Positions 44,289 through 53,717 are shown, counted from the first letter of the stretch. The stretch is DNA of 64,000 nt from GCA-002697625 sp002697625 (GCA_964004625.1 CAXFOB010000033.1:90925-154924), one strand, 5' to 3'. The notes: a model not told the origin generated them from the letters alone. Numbers and translations: made by a program.

Positions 44289-45551
44289 ATGAAAAATAAA
44301 CAAGCAATAACTCTTTTATTTATCTCAAATATTATTTCTGGATTTGCTCAGGGTATTAGTATGATCGCTATTCCTTGGTATTTTGTAGATATTGTTGCTC
44401 GTCCATCTGTTTTTGCGTATTTCTATTTGATTATTACTTTTCTTACTCTTTTTTGGGGATTATACGCAGGTACTATTATTGATAGGTACTCTAGAAAAAA
44501 AGTATTTATTTATACCAATTTAGTATGTGGTTCTGTTATTGCTCTGGTTTCTTATTATGGATTTCGATTTAATAATGTACCAGATTTTTTAGTTTTACTA
44601 GTTTTTGGTCTTACAATTTTTAATTACAATATTCATTATCCTAATTTATATGCTTTTGGTCAAGAGATAACAGAAAAGAAAAATTATGGTAAGCTGAATT
44701 CTTATATAGAGGTTCAGGGACAAGTAACTTCAATGTTTGCAGGAGCTTTTGCCGCAATTTTGCTCTCCGGAACTTCTTCTGATAGTTTTACCATTGCAGG
44801 AATAAATATAAGCCTTCCGTTTACTATAGAGGCTTGGCCAATTCAAAAAGTCTTCCTTATGGATGCAATCACCTATTTTATAGGAATTGTTTTGTTTCTG
44901 TTTATAAAATATATCCCTATTGTAAAAGAAGATATTCATGTAGGATCTTTGTTTTCCAGATTAAAAGGAGGATTTCAATATTTAAGATCTCATCCATCAA
45001 TTTTTGCATTTGGAACTTTATCTTATATGTTGTTTGCATTTACATTGGTACAAGTTCATGTATTACTGCCATCATATGTTGAAAGATTCATGAATCAATC
45101 TGCAAATATTTATGCTTCAGCTGAGGTGTATTATTCTTTGGGAGCAATATTCTCAGGTATTTTGGTTTACAGATTGCTGAATAAATATAGTGAGTACTTA
45201 AGTATTGTTTTGTTAATGTTTATTGTAAGTATTGCATTTATAGGAATGAGTTTTAGTAATAATATAGTATTGTTTTTTACTGCTAATTTGATTTTAGGGA
45301 TTACAAACGCAGGAGTAAGGATTCTTAGAACAACTTATCTGTTTTCTAATGTTCCTAATAACCTTATCGGAAGGGCTGGTAGCGTATTTAGCTCTATAAA
45401 CGTAATAATTCGAATGATTCTTATTTTGATTTTTTCAATGCCTTTCTTCCTGATAGAAGACAATATAAGATGGGGGTACTTTGTTGGAGCTTTGTTAGTA
45501 TTAATTACTTTATTGCTATTACTTTACTATTATAAACAAGAAGGAGATTAA
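44289..45551 (+). CDS. MFS transporter (MFS_3-like)
   Basis: 420 residues with about twelve membrane helices. The loop-2/3 motif GTIIDRYSRKKVFI at about 60-73 is the MFS signature (G-x-x-x-D-R-x-x-R-R). C-terminal half with LILGITNAGVRILRTTY resembles MFS_3 efflux proteins. Substrate unknown; drug or siderophore export is typical of the family. Tail-to-tail with rng, overlapping by 4 bases. Confidence 0.85.
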   Translation: MKNKQAITLLFISNIISGFAQGISMIAIPWYFVDIVARPSVFAYFYLIITFLTLFWGLYAGTIIDRYSRKKVFIYTNLVCGSVIALVSYYGFRFNNVPDFLVLLVFGLTIFNYNIHYPNLYAFGQEITEKKNYGKLNSYIEVQGQVTSMFAGAFAAILLSGTSSDSFTIAGINISLPFTIEAWPIQKVFLMDAITYFIGIVLFLFIKYIPIVKEDIHVGSLFSRLKGGFQYLRSHPSIFAFGTLSYMLFAFTLVQVHVLLPSYVERFMNQSANIYASAEVYYSLGAIFSGILVYRLLNKYSEYLSIVLLMFIVSIAFIGMSFSNNIVLFFTANLILGITNAGVRILRTTYLFSNVPNNLIGRAGSVFSSINVIIRMILILIFSMPFFLIEDNIRWGYFVGALLVLITLLLLLYYYKQEGD

Positions 45552-47080
45552 CTAATGACACTATATTGTAATAAGTGTAATCTTTCATCGCCTTTGATAG
45601 TAATTTTTCTTTTAAACTTTTTACTCCATATATACCTGATAGATGTAAAGAAAAGACCTTTATTTATGTGAGAAGCAACAAATGGATGTGCGGCAATTTT
45701 TATTTCTCCTGTTTGAGTTTTGGTTAAATTATGAATTTTATTTTCAATAGTTTCAATGAGAAGCAAACTAGAATCAATTTGTCCATTACCAGTACACATG
45801 GGACATTTCTCCATGGTGTCTATTTTCATTTCCGGACGAACTCTTTGACGAGTAATTTGCATTAACCCAAATTTAGTAAGAGGAAGAATATGATGTTTAG
45901 CTTTATCTTGTTTCATTGCTTCAATCATCTTTTCATATACATCTTTTTTATTCTTAGCGTTATGAAGGTCAATAAAATCTACAACTATAATTCCTCCCAT
46001 ATCTCTAAGTCGTAGCTGTCGAGCAACTTCTTCTACAGCAATCATGTTTACAGAAAGAGCATTTGCTTCTTGATTTTTATTAGCATCTACCTTTTTACCG
46101 CTATTTACATCTATCACATGTAATGCTTCTGTATGTTCGATTACAAGGTAGGTTCCATTCTTCATATTAGCTGTTTTTCCAAATGAACTTTTAACTTGTT
46201 GAGTTATACCCATCTTCTGAAATATTGGTGCTTCTCCTTTGTATAATTTTACAATTTTTTCTTGTTCAGGAGAGATTCTAGATAGATATTCTTTCAATTC
46301 AGATTGTAGATCCGGATTGTTGACATGAATCTTACTAAATTCTGAATTAAGTAAATCTCTTAAAATAGCAGAAGAACGATTAAGTTCTCCATGAATTCTG
46401 TCTGTAAGCTCACTGGTTTTTAGTTTCTTAAAAATAGTTTGCCATTTCTTATACAGATTTTTCATATCTCTATCCAGTTCCGCTACCTTTTTCCCCTCAG
46501 CTACTGTTCTAATAATTACTCCAAATCCTTTAGGTTTTATACTATGTATTAGTTTCTTTAACCTAGATTTTTCTTCACTACTACCTATTTTCTGAGAAAT
46601 TGATACTCTATCTGAAAATGGTATAAGAACCATATATCTTCCAGCAAAAGATAATTCTGTAGAAAGTCTTGGCCCTTTAGAGGAAATAGGCTCTTTAGAT
46701 ACTTGTACTAAAATATGATCCCCTGACTTTAATACTTCTTGTATTTTTCCATCTTTAAGAGTATCCTTTTCTCTTCTAAAGTTTTTTAAAGAGGCGGTAT
46801 TTAGTTTTTTATCTCTAGCTTTTATTGTAAATTTTTTAAACGAATTTACTTGAGCTCCTAAATCTAAATAATGTAGGAAACCATCTTTTGCATGACCAAC
46901 ATTTACAAATGAAGCATTTAATCCAGGAACTATTTTTTTTACTTTCCCTAGGTAAATATCTCCAACAGAATAATCGTTATCGTGTTTTTCTTTATGTAGT
47001 TCTATTAACTTCCCTTGATTTAGTAGGGCTATAACAACTTCAGTTGATCTAGAATCAATTACAAGTTCGTATTTCATCAT
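45548..47080 (-). CDS. rng: Ribonuclease E/G family endoribonuclease
   Basis: 510 residues. An S1-like RNA-binding region (about 37-130, VGDIYLGKVKKIVPGLNASFVNVG), an RNase H-like catalytic part with the metal-binding Asp residues in IDVNSGKK at about 325 and GGIIVVDFIDL at about 368, and the zinc-link CPMCTGNG at about 440. It processes rRNA and mRNA. It lacks the long scaffold tail of RNase E, so RNase G is the better name. Co-directional with HU and a 29-residue basic protein. Confidence 0.93.
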   Translation of the reverse strand: MMKYELVIDSRSTEVVIALLNQGKLIELHKEKHDNDYSVGDIYLGKVKKIVPGLNASFVNVGHAKDGFLHYLDLGAQVNSFKKFTIKARDKKLNTASLKNFRREKDTLKDGKIQEVLKSGDHILVQVSKEPISSKGPRLSTELSFAGRYMVLIPFSDRVSISQKIGSSEEKSRLKKLIHSIKPKGFGVIIRTVAEGKKVAELDRDMKNLYKKWQTIFKKLKTSELTDRIHGELNRSSAILRDLLNSEFSKIHVNNPDLQSELKEYLSRISPEQEKIVKLYKGEAPIFQKMGITQQVKSSFGKTANMKNGTYLVIEHTEALHVIDVNSGKKVDANKNQEANALSVNMIAVEEVARQLRLRDMGGIIVVDFIDLHNAKNKKDVYEKMIEAMKQDKAKHHILPLTKFGLMQITRQRVRPEMKIDTMEKCPMCTGNGQIDSSLLLIETIENKIHNLTKTQTGEIKIAAHPFVASHINKGLFFTSIRYIWSKKFKRKITIKGDERLHLLQYSVIS

Positions 47081-47110
47081 TGAAATTACTTAAAATAAAC
47101 CGATTCAAGT

Positions 47111-47200
47111 TTATTTATTCTTGTGTCTATTTTTTCTTAAACGTTTTTTACGTTTATGAGTTGATATCTTTTTTGCTTTCTTCTTTTTTGCTCCTGACAT
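47111..47200 (-). CDS. 29-residue Lys/Arg-rich protein between HU and rng (ribosomal-like)
   Basis: Starts MSGAKKKKAKKISTHKRKKR and ends RHKNK; 18 of its 29 residues are Lys, Arg or His. Near-identical short basic proteins sit at this place between an HU gene and rng in many Bacteroidota (recollection), and its THKRKKR-R-NRHK core resembles the mS38/bS22-type small-subunit proteins. A ribosomal role is inference. Gaps of 32 bases from HU and 30 bases to rng fit an operon. Confidence 0.75.
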   Translation of the reverse strand: MSGAKKKKAKKISTHKRKKRLRKNRHKNK

Positions 47201-47232
47201 AATTATATTTTTTAACTAGAAAATCTAGTTTA

Positions 47233-47517
47233 TTATTTTACATTATTTTTCACTTCCTCTTTAAAGACCTTAGCTGGTTTAAAAGCCGGAATATGATGTG
47301 CTGGTATAATAATTGTAGTATTTTTAGAGATATTTCTACCAGTCTTTTCTTTTCTCTCTTTTGCTAAAAACGTTCCAAATCCTCTTAAAAATACAGATTC
47401 ATTCTTCTTGATTGATTCTTTAATCTCTAACATTAAGGACTCTAAAACAGCTGTTGTAGTTGTTTTTTCCACTCCTGTTCTGTCAGATATCTTGCTTATT
47501 ATCTCTGCTTTTGTCAT
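47233..47517 (-). CDS. HU-family DNA-binding protein
   Basis: 94 residues. TKAEIISKISDRTG start, FLRGFGTFLAKERKEKTGRN at about 42-61 and the DNA-intercalating arm with IIPAHHIPAFKPAKVF are canonical for HU/IHF. It compacts and bends DNA in the nucleoid. It leads an operon with the 29-residue basic protein and rng. Confidence 0.95.
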   Translation of the reverse strand: MTKAEIISKISDRTGVEKTTTTAVLESLMLEIKESIKKNESVFLRGFGTFLAKERKEKTGRNISKNTTIIIPAHHIPAFKPAKVFKEEVKNNVK

Positions 47518-47568
47518 TTCTTAATAAATATTAAAATTTGTTAGTTTATTGTTTTATTTTTGAGTTCG

Positions 47569-47576
47569 CAAATATA
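47569..47576 (-). promoter_or_regulatory. -7 box (TATATTTG) of the HU operon
   Basis: Minus-strand TATATTTG is an exact TAnnTTTG match, 51 bases before the HU ATG. Confidence 0.55.
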
Positions 47577-47646
47577 TTAATATTAACAAATAAAGCTTTA
47601 TAAATTTTCTTTTTTTTATTTATAGAAAACTAACATTCAGTCAATT

Positions 47647-48678
47647 ATGATTTTTTCGACAACAATAATAAAGTGGTATCATAAAAACAAGAGAGATTTA
47701 CCTTGGAGGAATACCAAGGATCCGTATAGAATATGGATTTCTGAAATCATTTTACAACAAACAAAAGTTTCTCAAGGACTTCCTTATTATAATAGATTTA
47801 TAAAAAAATTTCCAACTATAACTGAATTAGCAAAAGCTTCAGAAGATGAGGTTCTGAATTTATGGCAAGGGTTAGGTTATTACTCTCGTGCTAGAAATTT
47901 ACATGTTACTGCAAAATTAATAAGAGACGAATATGATTCTGTATTCCCTTCAGATTATAAAAGTATAAAAAATTTAAAAGGAATAGGAGATTATACAGCT
48001 GCTGCAATTTCTTCTTTTTGTTATAAATTACCTTATGCGGTTCTTGATGGTAATGTTAGTAGGGTTTTAAGTAGATATTTTGCTATAGAAACACCCATAG
48101 ATGTTTCCGAAGGTCAGAAAGTTTTTAAGAAATTATCTCAAGAATTATTGGACCTAGATAATCCAGATACTTATAATCAAGCTATAATGGAGTTTGGAGC
48201 TCTTCAATGTGTTCCTAAATCTCCTAATTGTGAAGATTGTCCTTTACATGAGAGTTGTCAGTCGTATTCAACAGAATTGGTTCAGTTACTTCCTTTAAAG
48301 AGTAAATCTTTAAAAGTTATCGATAGGTATTTTAACTATTTAATTATAACATCATCTGATAACACATTTATACATAAAAGAGAAGAAGGTATTTGGAAAT
48401 CTTTATATCAATTTCCGTTAATAGAAGGTAATCTTGATTTTGAGGTGTTACAAAAGTCAAAAGAATGGGATAAGTTATTTAAAGGGAAAGATGTTGTTTT
48501 GAATTCCTCATCTTTACAAATAAAACACAAACTTTCTCATCAACTAATTCATGCGGTATTTTACAGTTTGAGGGTGGAAGACTTTTCTTCAGATAATTTA
48601 ATAAAATTAAAGTGGAAAAATTTAGATGATTATCCTTTACCAAGATTGATTGATAAATACTTGAAAAGCATTAAATAG
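47647..48678 (+). CDS. mutY: A/G-specific adenine DNA glycosylase
   Basis: 343 residues. Catalytic Glu in WISEIILQQTKVSQG at about 35, helix-hairpin-helix LKGIGDYTAAAI at about 110, catalytic Asp in VLDGNVSRVLSR at about 137, and a [4Fe-4S] site with C-x6-C-x2-C-x5-C at about 193-209. A C-terminal NUDIX-like domain recognises 8-oxoG. It removes A mispaired with 8-oxoG. Confidence 0.95.
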   Translation: MIFSTTIIKWYHKNKRDLPWRNTKDPYRIWISEIILQQTKVSQGLPYYNRFIKKFPTITELAKASEDEVLNLWQGLGYYSRARNLHVTAKLIRDEYDSVFPSDYKSIKNLKGIGDYTAAAISSFCYKLPYAVLDGNVSRVLSRYFAIETPIDVSEGQKVFKKLSQELLDLDNPDTYNQAIMEFGALQCVPKSPNCEDCPLHESCQSYSTELVQLLPLKSKSLKVIDRYFNYLIITSSDNTFIHKREEGIWKSLYQFPLIEGNLDFEVLQKSKEWDKLFKGKDVVLNSSSLQIKHKLSHQLIHAVFYSLRVEDFSSDNLIKLKWKNLDDYPLPRLIDKYLKSIK

Positions 48679-48694
48679 AAGAAAATTAAATTTG

Positions 48695-48702
48695 TATATT
48701 TG
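48695..48702 (+). promoter_or_regulatory. -7 box (TATATTTG) of ssb
   Basis: An exact TAnnTTTG match, 15 bases before the ssb ATG at 48718. Confidence 0.6.
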
Positions 48703-48717
48703 TAGAAAATAATTAAA

Positions 48718-49140
48718 ATGGCAGGAGTAAATAAAGTAATATTAGTTGGAAACCTAGGAAAAGACCCTGAAGTAAGACACTTGGATAATGGAATTGCTGT
48801 AGCAAATTTTTCGTTGGCAACAACAGAATCTTATACTAATAAGCAAGGAGAAAGGGTTAACCAAACAGAGTGGCATAATATTGTACTTTGGAGAGGACTT
48901 GCTGATGTAGCGGAAAAATATTTGAAAAAAGGCAATTCAATATATATTGAAGGTAAGATTTCTACTAGAAAATGGGAGGATAAAGAAGGGAATACTAGAT
49001 ATTCTACTGATATTATTGCAGATAAGATGACCATGTTAGGTTCTAAGTCAGACAATGCTAATACTCCTAAAGATTCGAGTGTTTCATCAACTGAACCCAC
49101 TCCATCAGAGGATTCAGGAAATGATGATTTACCATTTTAA
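48718..49140 (+). CDS. ssb: Single-stranded DNA-binding protein
   Basis: 140 residues. OB-fold start NKVILVGNLGKDPEVRH, then FSLATTESY, EWHNIVLWRGLADVAEKYL and a disordered linker ending in the protein-interaction tip GNDDLPF. It coats single-stranded DNA in replication and repair. In the mutY-ssb-gldE-gldD neighbourhood. Confidence 0.96.
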   Translation: MAGVNKVILVGNLGKDPEVRHLDNGIAVANFSLATTESYTNKQGERVNQTEWHNIVLWRGLADVAEKYLKKGNSIYIEGKISTRKWEDKEGNTRYSTDIIADKMTMLGSKSDNANTPKDSSVSSTEPTPSEDSGNDDLPF

Positions 49141-49150
49141 ATAATAAATT

Positions 49151-50473
49151 TTGGTAGCAGACCCCTTTCCCATATTTTTAAATACCACTATTTTAGTTGA
49201 AATAAATGAGATTACTATAGGACTAGTTTTAGGAATCATTTTTGTATTTATTTTGATATTTTTATCTGCACTTGTTTCAGGTTCTGAGGTTTCATTTTTC
49301 TCTTTAAACGCTCAGAATCTTGAGGAGTTGTCAGAAATTGATAAAAATAAAGAAGTGCAGATTAGAAATCTGTTAGAAAAACCGAATAAGTTATTGGCAA
49401 CAATATTAATTGCAAATAATTTCATTAATGTAGCAATTATTGTATTGTCTTCTTATCTTACTTCTCAAATTTTTGATTTTCCCTCTTCTTCATTGTTACA
49501 ATTTGTTTTTCAGGTTATAATTATTACTTTTATTTTAGTCTTATTAGGAGAAATCACTCCGAAAGTATATGCAAAACAACATGCGGTTCGTTTTAGTAAG
49601 AAAATCACTTCTTTGATTCGTTTTTTTGAGATTATTTTTTCTCCATTTTCTTCTATACTGATCAATGCGACTTCATTTCTGGATAAAAGGTTAAAACAGA
49701 AATCCTTAAATATTTCCATGGAGGAAATTTCTCAGGCAATTGATCTTGCTAGTGATGGTGAACAATTAGAGAATGAAAAAAGAATATTAAAAAGTATTGT
49801 CGAATTTGGTAATATTGACGTTAGAGAAATCATGAAGCCTAGAACGGATGTTATTGCATTAGATAAAACATCTACATATTCTCAGGTTTTAGAATTGATA
49901 GTATCTTCTTCTTATTCTAGAATACCGGTATATGAAGAGAGTTTTGATAACATACACGGTGTTTTGTATATTAAAGATCTTATCCCTTATTTATCGGAGG
50001 AAAGTACAGACTGGAATTCTTTGTGTCATGATGCGTTATTTGTTCCTGAAACAAAAAAGATTAATGATTTGTTAAACGAATTTCAGGCAAAGAAAATCCA
50101 CCTTGCTATTGTGGTAGATGAGTATGGAGGTACTTCCGGAATTGTAACTTTAGAGGATGTGTTAGAGGAAATTGTTGGAGAAATAAATGATGAATTTGAC
50201 GATGATGGAACTCAATATTCCAAGTTAGATGAAAACACCTTCGTATTTGAAGCTAAAACTTCTCTGAATGATTTTTTAAAGGTAGTTGATGGAGAAACAG
50301 ATTATTTTGATGATATAAAAGGAGATACAGAAACAATTGCGGGACTTATCTTAGAGAAAACTGGAGTAATTCCAAAAATATCTGAAAGAATAGATTTCCC
50401 TCCATATACCTTTCTAGTAGAATCGGCAGACGACAGAAAAATAAAAAGAGTAAAAGTTGTTATTGAAAGATGA
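49151..50473 (+). CDS. gldE: Gliding-motility protein GldE (CNNM/CBS/CorC)
   Basis: 440 residues. CNNM membrane domain (about 20-180; ALVSGSEVSFFSLN, GEITPKVYAKQHA), CBS pair (VREIMKPRTDVIAL at about 220 and YGGTSGIVTLEDVLEEIVGEI at about 335) and a CorC_HlyC domain. It is called GldE because gldD follows with a 4-base overlap and ssb precedes, the order seen in gliding flavobacteria. A TTG start at 49151 is used; no ATG is in frame ahead of the first helix. Confidence 0.88.
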   Translation: MVADPFPIFLNTTILVEINEITIGLVLGIIFVFILIFLSALVSGSEVSFFSLNAQNLEELSEIDKNKEVQIRNLLEKPNKLLATILIANNFINVAIIVLSSYLTSQIFDFPSSSLLQFVFQVIIITFILVLLGEITPKVYAKQHAVRFSKKITSLIRFFEIIFSPFSSILINATSFLDKRLKQKSLNISMEEISQAIDLASDGEQLENEKRILKSIVEFGNIDVREIMKPRTDVIALDKTSTYSQVLELIVSSSYSRIPVYEESFDNIHGVLYIKDLIPYLSEESTDWNSLCHDALFVPETKKINDLLNEFQAKKIHLAIVVDEYGGTSGIVTLEDVLEEIVGEINDEFDDDGTQYSKLDENTFVFEAKTSLNDFLKVVDGETDYFDDIKGDTETIAGLILEKTGVIPKISERIDFPPYTFLVESADDRKIKRVKVVIER

Positions 50474-51036
50474 GAAAATTAGTTTTTATTTTTTCTTTTG
50501 TTTTAATTTTTATTGGATTGTATTACTATTTTAGTAACGGCGAATATTATATTCCAAAACCAAAAGCTCTTATAAAGATAAATGTACCAGATAATAATTC
50601 AGAGTTGTATTCTGATAATAAACTTAGTTTTCGTTATTCAAAATCTGCTAATGTTTCCATAAAACAGAATATATATTCTGTCAATTTTCCTGATTATCAA
50701 TCTAGAATTTATTTTACCATAAATAATTTAACTGATTTAGATTTAGAAATATATAATTTTGAAAATTCTATATCAGTTCATGAAAATAAGGGTGCGTATA
50801 TAAATGCGAATATTATTGAAGATACTTCTGCATCAGTATATGGTGTATTGTGTTTTCTTCAGGGAAATAATATTGCAACTTCTTCTCAGTTTTTCATTAC
50901 AGATAGTATACGATATTTTGTTAGAGGAGGATTGGAGTTTAATTCTGCTATTATTCCTGAAATAGAAGTTCAAAATGTGATTATGAAGCAGGAAGTATTT
51001 AAGTTTATTCAATCTCTAAAGTGGCAGGATAAATAA
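50470..51036 (+). CDS. gldD: Gliding-motility lipoprotein GldD
   Basis: 188 residues. An N-terminal hydrophobic segment (LVFIFSFVLIFIGLYYYF), then YYIPKPKALIKINVP at about 27-41, the GldD start signature, and FFITDSIRYFVRGGLEF at about 137-153. GldD stabilises or assembles the gliding/T9SS machinery in the periplasm. No Cys is present at the end of the hydrophobic segment, so it may be membrane-anchored by a helix instead of a lipid. Confidence 0.88.
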   Translation: MRKLVFIFSFVLIFIGLYYYFSNGEYYIPKPKALIKINVPDNNSELYSDNKLSFRYSKSANVSIKQNIYSVNFPDYQSRIYFTINNLTDLDLEIYNFENSISVHENKGAYINANIIEDTSASVYGVLCFLQGNNIATSSQFFITDSIRYFVRGGLEFNSAIIPEIEVQNVIMKQEVFKFIQSLKWQDK

Positions 51037-51050
51037 GATAAAAAAGAACT

Positions 51051-52835
51051 CTATTCCAAAATAATTCTTTTTTCAACTGTACCGTCATCAAATATATAGA
51101 ATAAAGGTGTATTTGTATTTTCAATAGTTTCTCTTCCTAATACATCTACAATTTTAAGTAATTTTTCACTCAGGATCATTGGTTTGTCGATATTTGTAAC
51201 AATGGTGTTTATATTGATATTATCAATAAATAAATTATTCTCATATTGATTTACATTTCTAAATTTCACGACAACATCATCTTGATTTATATAATTTAAT
51301 AATGAAACACTCTCAAATTTCCAGTCATTAATCCCATTTGGAATCCAGTTAAACCCATGATATACAGGATTAGTAGTTGTTAAATTAGTGCCTGCTTTTT
51401 CCCAGATTTTTGTCCATGTGATACCACAATCTTCTGAGATATAAACAATTAATGTGTCTGACCAATTTTGAGGTAAATTAGGATTTGTCCATAATGTGTA
51501 AGCGTAATGAAAATTAAGATATGCGGCATTTACATTAGATAGGTTTACTACTGGTAATATCAAATCATCATATGTTCCATTTGCTGCATATTCTGCGTTA
51601 TTTATGTAGATTGATTTAGAACTATTGTAACCAGCTAATTCGTTGATTTCCCATGTTTTGTCTCCATCATCATTTATTATTGTCCAGCTATTAGGAATTA
51701 AATTAACTTGAAAATCTTCAACTATTGGGATATTAATTGATCCGCAATCACAGTTTGCTATACAGTTATTATAATCAGTGTAAGTACCATTACCATTGTT
51801 TGGATCAATACAATTTCCATTTACGCAGTTCCATGAGGGTGTTGGAGGTGTATTTGAACATAAATTGTGACTAAGTAAGTTTGGACGATATTGATTGATT
51901 GCTGAAATCATTCTATTCTTTTGTCCATTGGTAAACATATTCATACATGCGTCATTAGTATAATCCATATAATTCATAAACATATCTCCATTTGAGTTTG
52001 TTGTATTACAACTGTTAGGATTGTGGGGAAATGACGGGCAACTATAATTAGCCTCTTCTTGAGTTGGTGTGTCATTAACATTATCATTTCCGCAGTTACC
52101 TGAACCCCAAACATGGTCTAAATTTAACCAATGACCAACTTCGTGTGTAGTAGTTCTTCCTTTGTTATAAGGTGCTTGTACAGATCCGATAGTTCCGAAA
52201 TATCTATATCCAACAACAACGCCATCACTAGGATTGTTAAAACTAGAAGGAGGTGTAGCGTAACCTAAAATCCCTCCAGTTAAATTACATACCCAAATAT
52301 TAAGGTAATCATCTTGCGGCCATGGATCAATTCCTCCTGAAGCATTGGATTTCATTCCATCATTCTGAATAGAAAAAGATGTTTCAGAGGTTTGTGTTCT
52401 TGTAATACCTGTAGTAACAGAACCATTTGGATCTGTATTTGCTAAACAAAATTCAATTTCCGTATCAGATGCAATGGAATTCCATAAACTCGGTGTATTT
52501 ATTGCATCAATATTTGTTCTTCTGTAATCGTCATTTAGTACATCAATTTGAGAATTTATTTGCGCATCTGATATATTTTGTTGATTGGTATTCCAAACAA
52601 CATGCACTACTACCGGTATTGTAATGATCGATTTTGTTTGATGTGAAAACTTATTTAACCAATTTTCTGTTTGTTTATTCACGTTAGATCTTTGTTTTTT
52701 ATATTCCGGATATTTTTTCTCTAAAATTTCAGTAATTTTTTCTGTTCCACATTTTTCATTTAAATGACTGTGTGTTTGTGAATAGTTGAACAGTGGTGAT
52801 GCTATACATAATAAAATAATAAAAGATTTTTTCAT
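51051..52835 (-). CDS. Secreted M43-family zinc metalloprotease with T9SS-type C-terminus
   Basis: 594 residues. Signal peptide MKKSFIILLCIASPLFNYSQ; pro-region; catalytic domain with HEVGHWLNLDH, the extended HExxHxxGxxH-type zinc site, and the Met-turn FMNYMDYTNDACMNMF typical of pappalysin/cytophagalysin M43. A Cys-rich linker at about 325-360, a jelly-roll domain at about 365-500, and an end LLKIVDVLGRE...IFDDGTVEKRIILE that serves as sorting signal. A probable extracellular protease. The ATG at 52835 is preferred: the upstream ATG would read through the promoter box at 52852. Confidence 0.88.
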   Translation of the reverse strand: MKKSFIILLCIASPLFNYSQTHSHLNEKCGTEKITEILEKKYPEYKKQRSNVNKQTENWLNKFSHQTKSIITIPVVVHVVWNTNQQNISDAQINSQIDVLNDDYRRTNIDAINTPSLWNSIASDTEIEFCLANTDPNGSVTTGITRTQTSETSFSIQNDGMKSNASGGIDPWPQDDYLNIWVCNLTGGILGYATPPSSFNNPSDGVVVGYRYFGTIGSVQAPYNKGRTTTHEVGHWLNLDHVWGSGNCGNDNVNDTPTQEEANYSCPSFPHNPNSCNTTNSNGDMFMNYMDYTNDACMNMFTNGQKNRMISAINQYRPNLLSHNLCSNTPPTPSWNCVNGNCIDPNNGNGTYTDYNNCIANCDCGSINIPIVEDFQVNLIPNSWTIINDDGDKTWEINELAGYNSSKSIYINNAEYAANGTYDDLILPVVNLSNVNAAYLNFHYAYTLWTNPNLPQNWSDTLIVYISEDCGITWTKIWEKAGTNLTTTNPVYHGFNWIPNGINDWKFESVSLLNYINQDDVVVKFRNVNQYENNLFIDNININTIVTNIDKPMILSEKLLKIVDVLGRETIENTNTPLFYIFDDGTVEKRIILE

Positions 52836-52851
52836 GATTTTTTTCTTTCTA

Positions 52852-52859
52852 CAAAAGTA
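52852..52859 (-). promoter_or_regulatory. -7 box (TACTTTTG) of the M43 protease gene
   Basis: Minus-strand TACTTTTG is an exact TAnnTTTG match, 16 bases before the chosen start; it excludes the longer upstream reading. Confidence 0.6.
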
Positions 52860-52918
52860 CAAAGAATTTAGTCAATTAAAATAATTGTTTTTTTAGTTTT
52901 TATTTTCTAAGAATTTAT

Positions 52919-52926
52919 TAGTTTTG
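52919..52926 (+). promoter_or_regulatory. -7 box (TAGTTTTG) of rplU-rpmA
   Basis: An exact TAnnTTTG match, 26 bases before the rplU ATG. Confidence 0.6.
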
Positions 52927-52952
52927 CAATCCAAATTTTAAAATAATTAGTA

Positions 52953-53384
52953 ATGTACGCAATAGTTGATATAGTAGGGCAACAATTCAAAGTTGAAAAA
53001 GATCAACAGATATTTGTACACAGATTAGAATTAAAAGAAGGAGCGAAAGTTGATTTTGAAAATGTTCTTTTAATTGATAATGGTGGAAAAGTAAATGTTG
53101 GCGCCCCAGCTGTAAAAGGAGCCAAAGTGACGGCCAAAGTACTAGAACACCTAAAAGGTGATAAAGTAATCGTATTCAAAAAGAAAAGACGAAAAGGATA
53201 TAGAGTAAAAAATGGTCACAGACAATATTTAACAAAATTGGAGATTGTAAAGATTGATGAAAAAGCAGCTGTTAAAAAAGCTCCTGCAAAAAAATCTGAA
53301 TCAAAACCTAAAGCTGCAGCCAAAAAAGCTCCAGCAAAAAAGAAAACAACAACCAAAAAGACTATAGCTAAAAAAGCTGAGTAA
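52953..53384 (+). CDS. rplU: 50S ribosomal protein L21 with Lys/Ala-rich C-terminal extension
   Basis: 143 residues. The core (1-103) shows MYAIVDIVGQQFKVEKDQ, KVIVFKKKRRKGYRVKNGHRQ and YLTKLEIVKI, all canonical. Residues about 104-143 are a low-complexity KKAPAKK-type extension, common in Bacteroidota L21. It binds 23S rRNA near the tunnel. rpmA follows 24 bases later, the universal pair. Confidence 0.97.
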   Translation: MYAIVDIVGQQFKVEKDQQIFVHRLELKEGAKVDFENVLLIDNGGKVNVGAPAVKGAKVTAKVLEHLKGDKVIVFKKKRRKGYRVKNGHRQYLTKLEIVKIDEKAAVKKAPAKKSESKPKAAAKKAPAKKKTTTKKTIAKKAE

Positions 53385-53408
53385 TTTTTAATATAAAACT
53401 ATAATAAA

Positions 53409-53663
53409 ATGGCACATAAAAAAGGAGCTGGTAGTTCGAAAAACGGGAGAGAGTCAGAAAGTAAACGACTTGGTGTAAAAATATTTGGTGGTCAGCAAAT
53501 TATTGCTGGTAATATTATTGTTCGTCAGAGAGGAACAAAACATAATGCTGGTGAAAATGTTGGAATTGGGAAAGATCATACACTTTTTGCTCTTGCTAAC
53601 GGAATTGTAAAATTCACTAAGAAAAGAAATAACAGATCTTATGTATCTGTTGTAACTGAGTAA
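53409..53663 (+). CDS. rpmA: 50S ribosomal protein L27
   Basis: 84 residues. MAHKKGAGSSKNGRESESKRLGVK start, GNIIVRQRGTKHNAGENVGIGKDHTLFA at the core. The N-terminal tail reaches the peptidyl-transferase centre. No cleavable N-terminal extension of the Firmicutes type is present. Confidence 0.97.
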   Translation: MAHKKGAGSSKNGRESESKRLGVKIFGGQQIIAGNIIVRQRGTKHNAGENVGIGKDHTLFALANGIVKFTKKRNNRSYVSVVTE

Positions 53664-53687
53664 ATAATTTCTCAGAAATAATACTAT

Positions 53688-53717
53688 AAAAACTCTTGAG
53701 AAATCAAGAGTTTTTTT
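53688..53717 (+). terminator. Terminator after rpmA
   Basis: AAAAACTCTTGA pairs perfectly with TCAAGAGTTTTT around GAAA, followed by T residues, 24 bases beyond the rpmA stop. Confidence 0.92.

Noticed and set aside
52836..52862. Nine-residue extension of the M43 protease
   Set aside because: It spoils the signal peptide and overlaps the promoter box.
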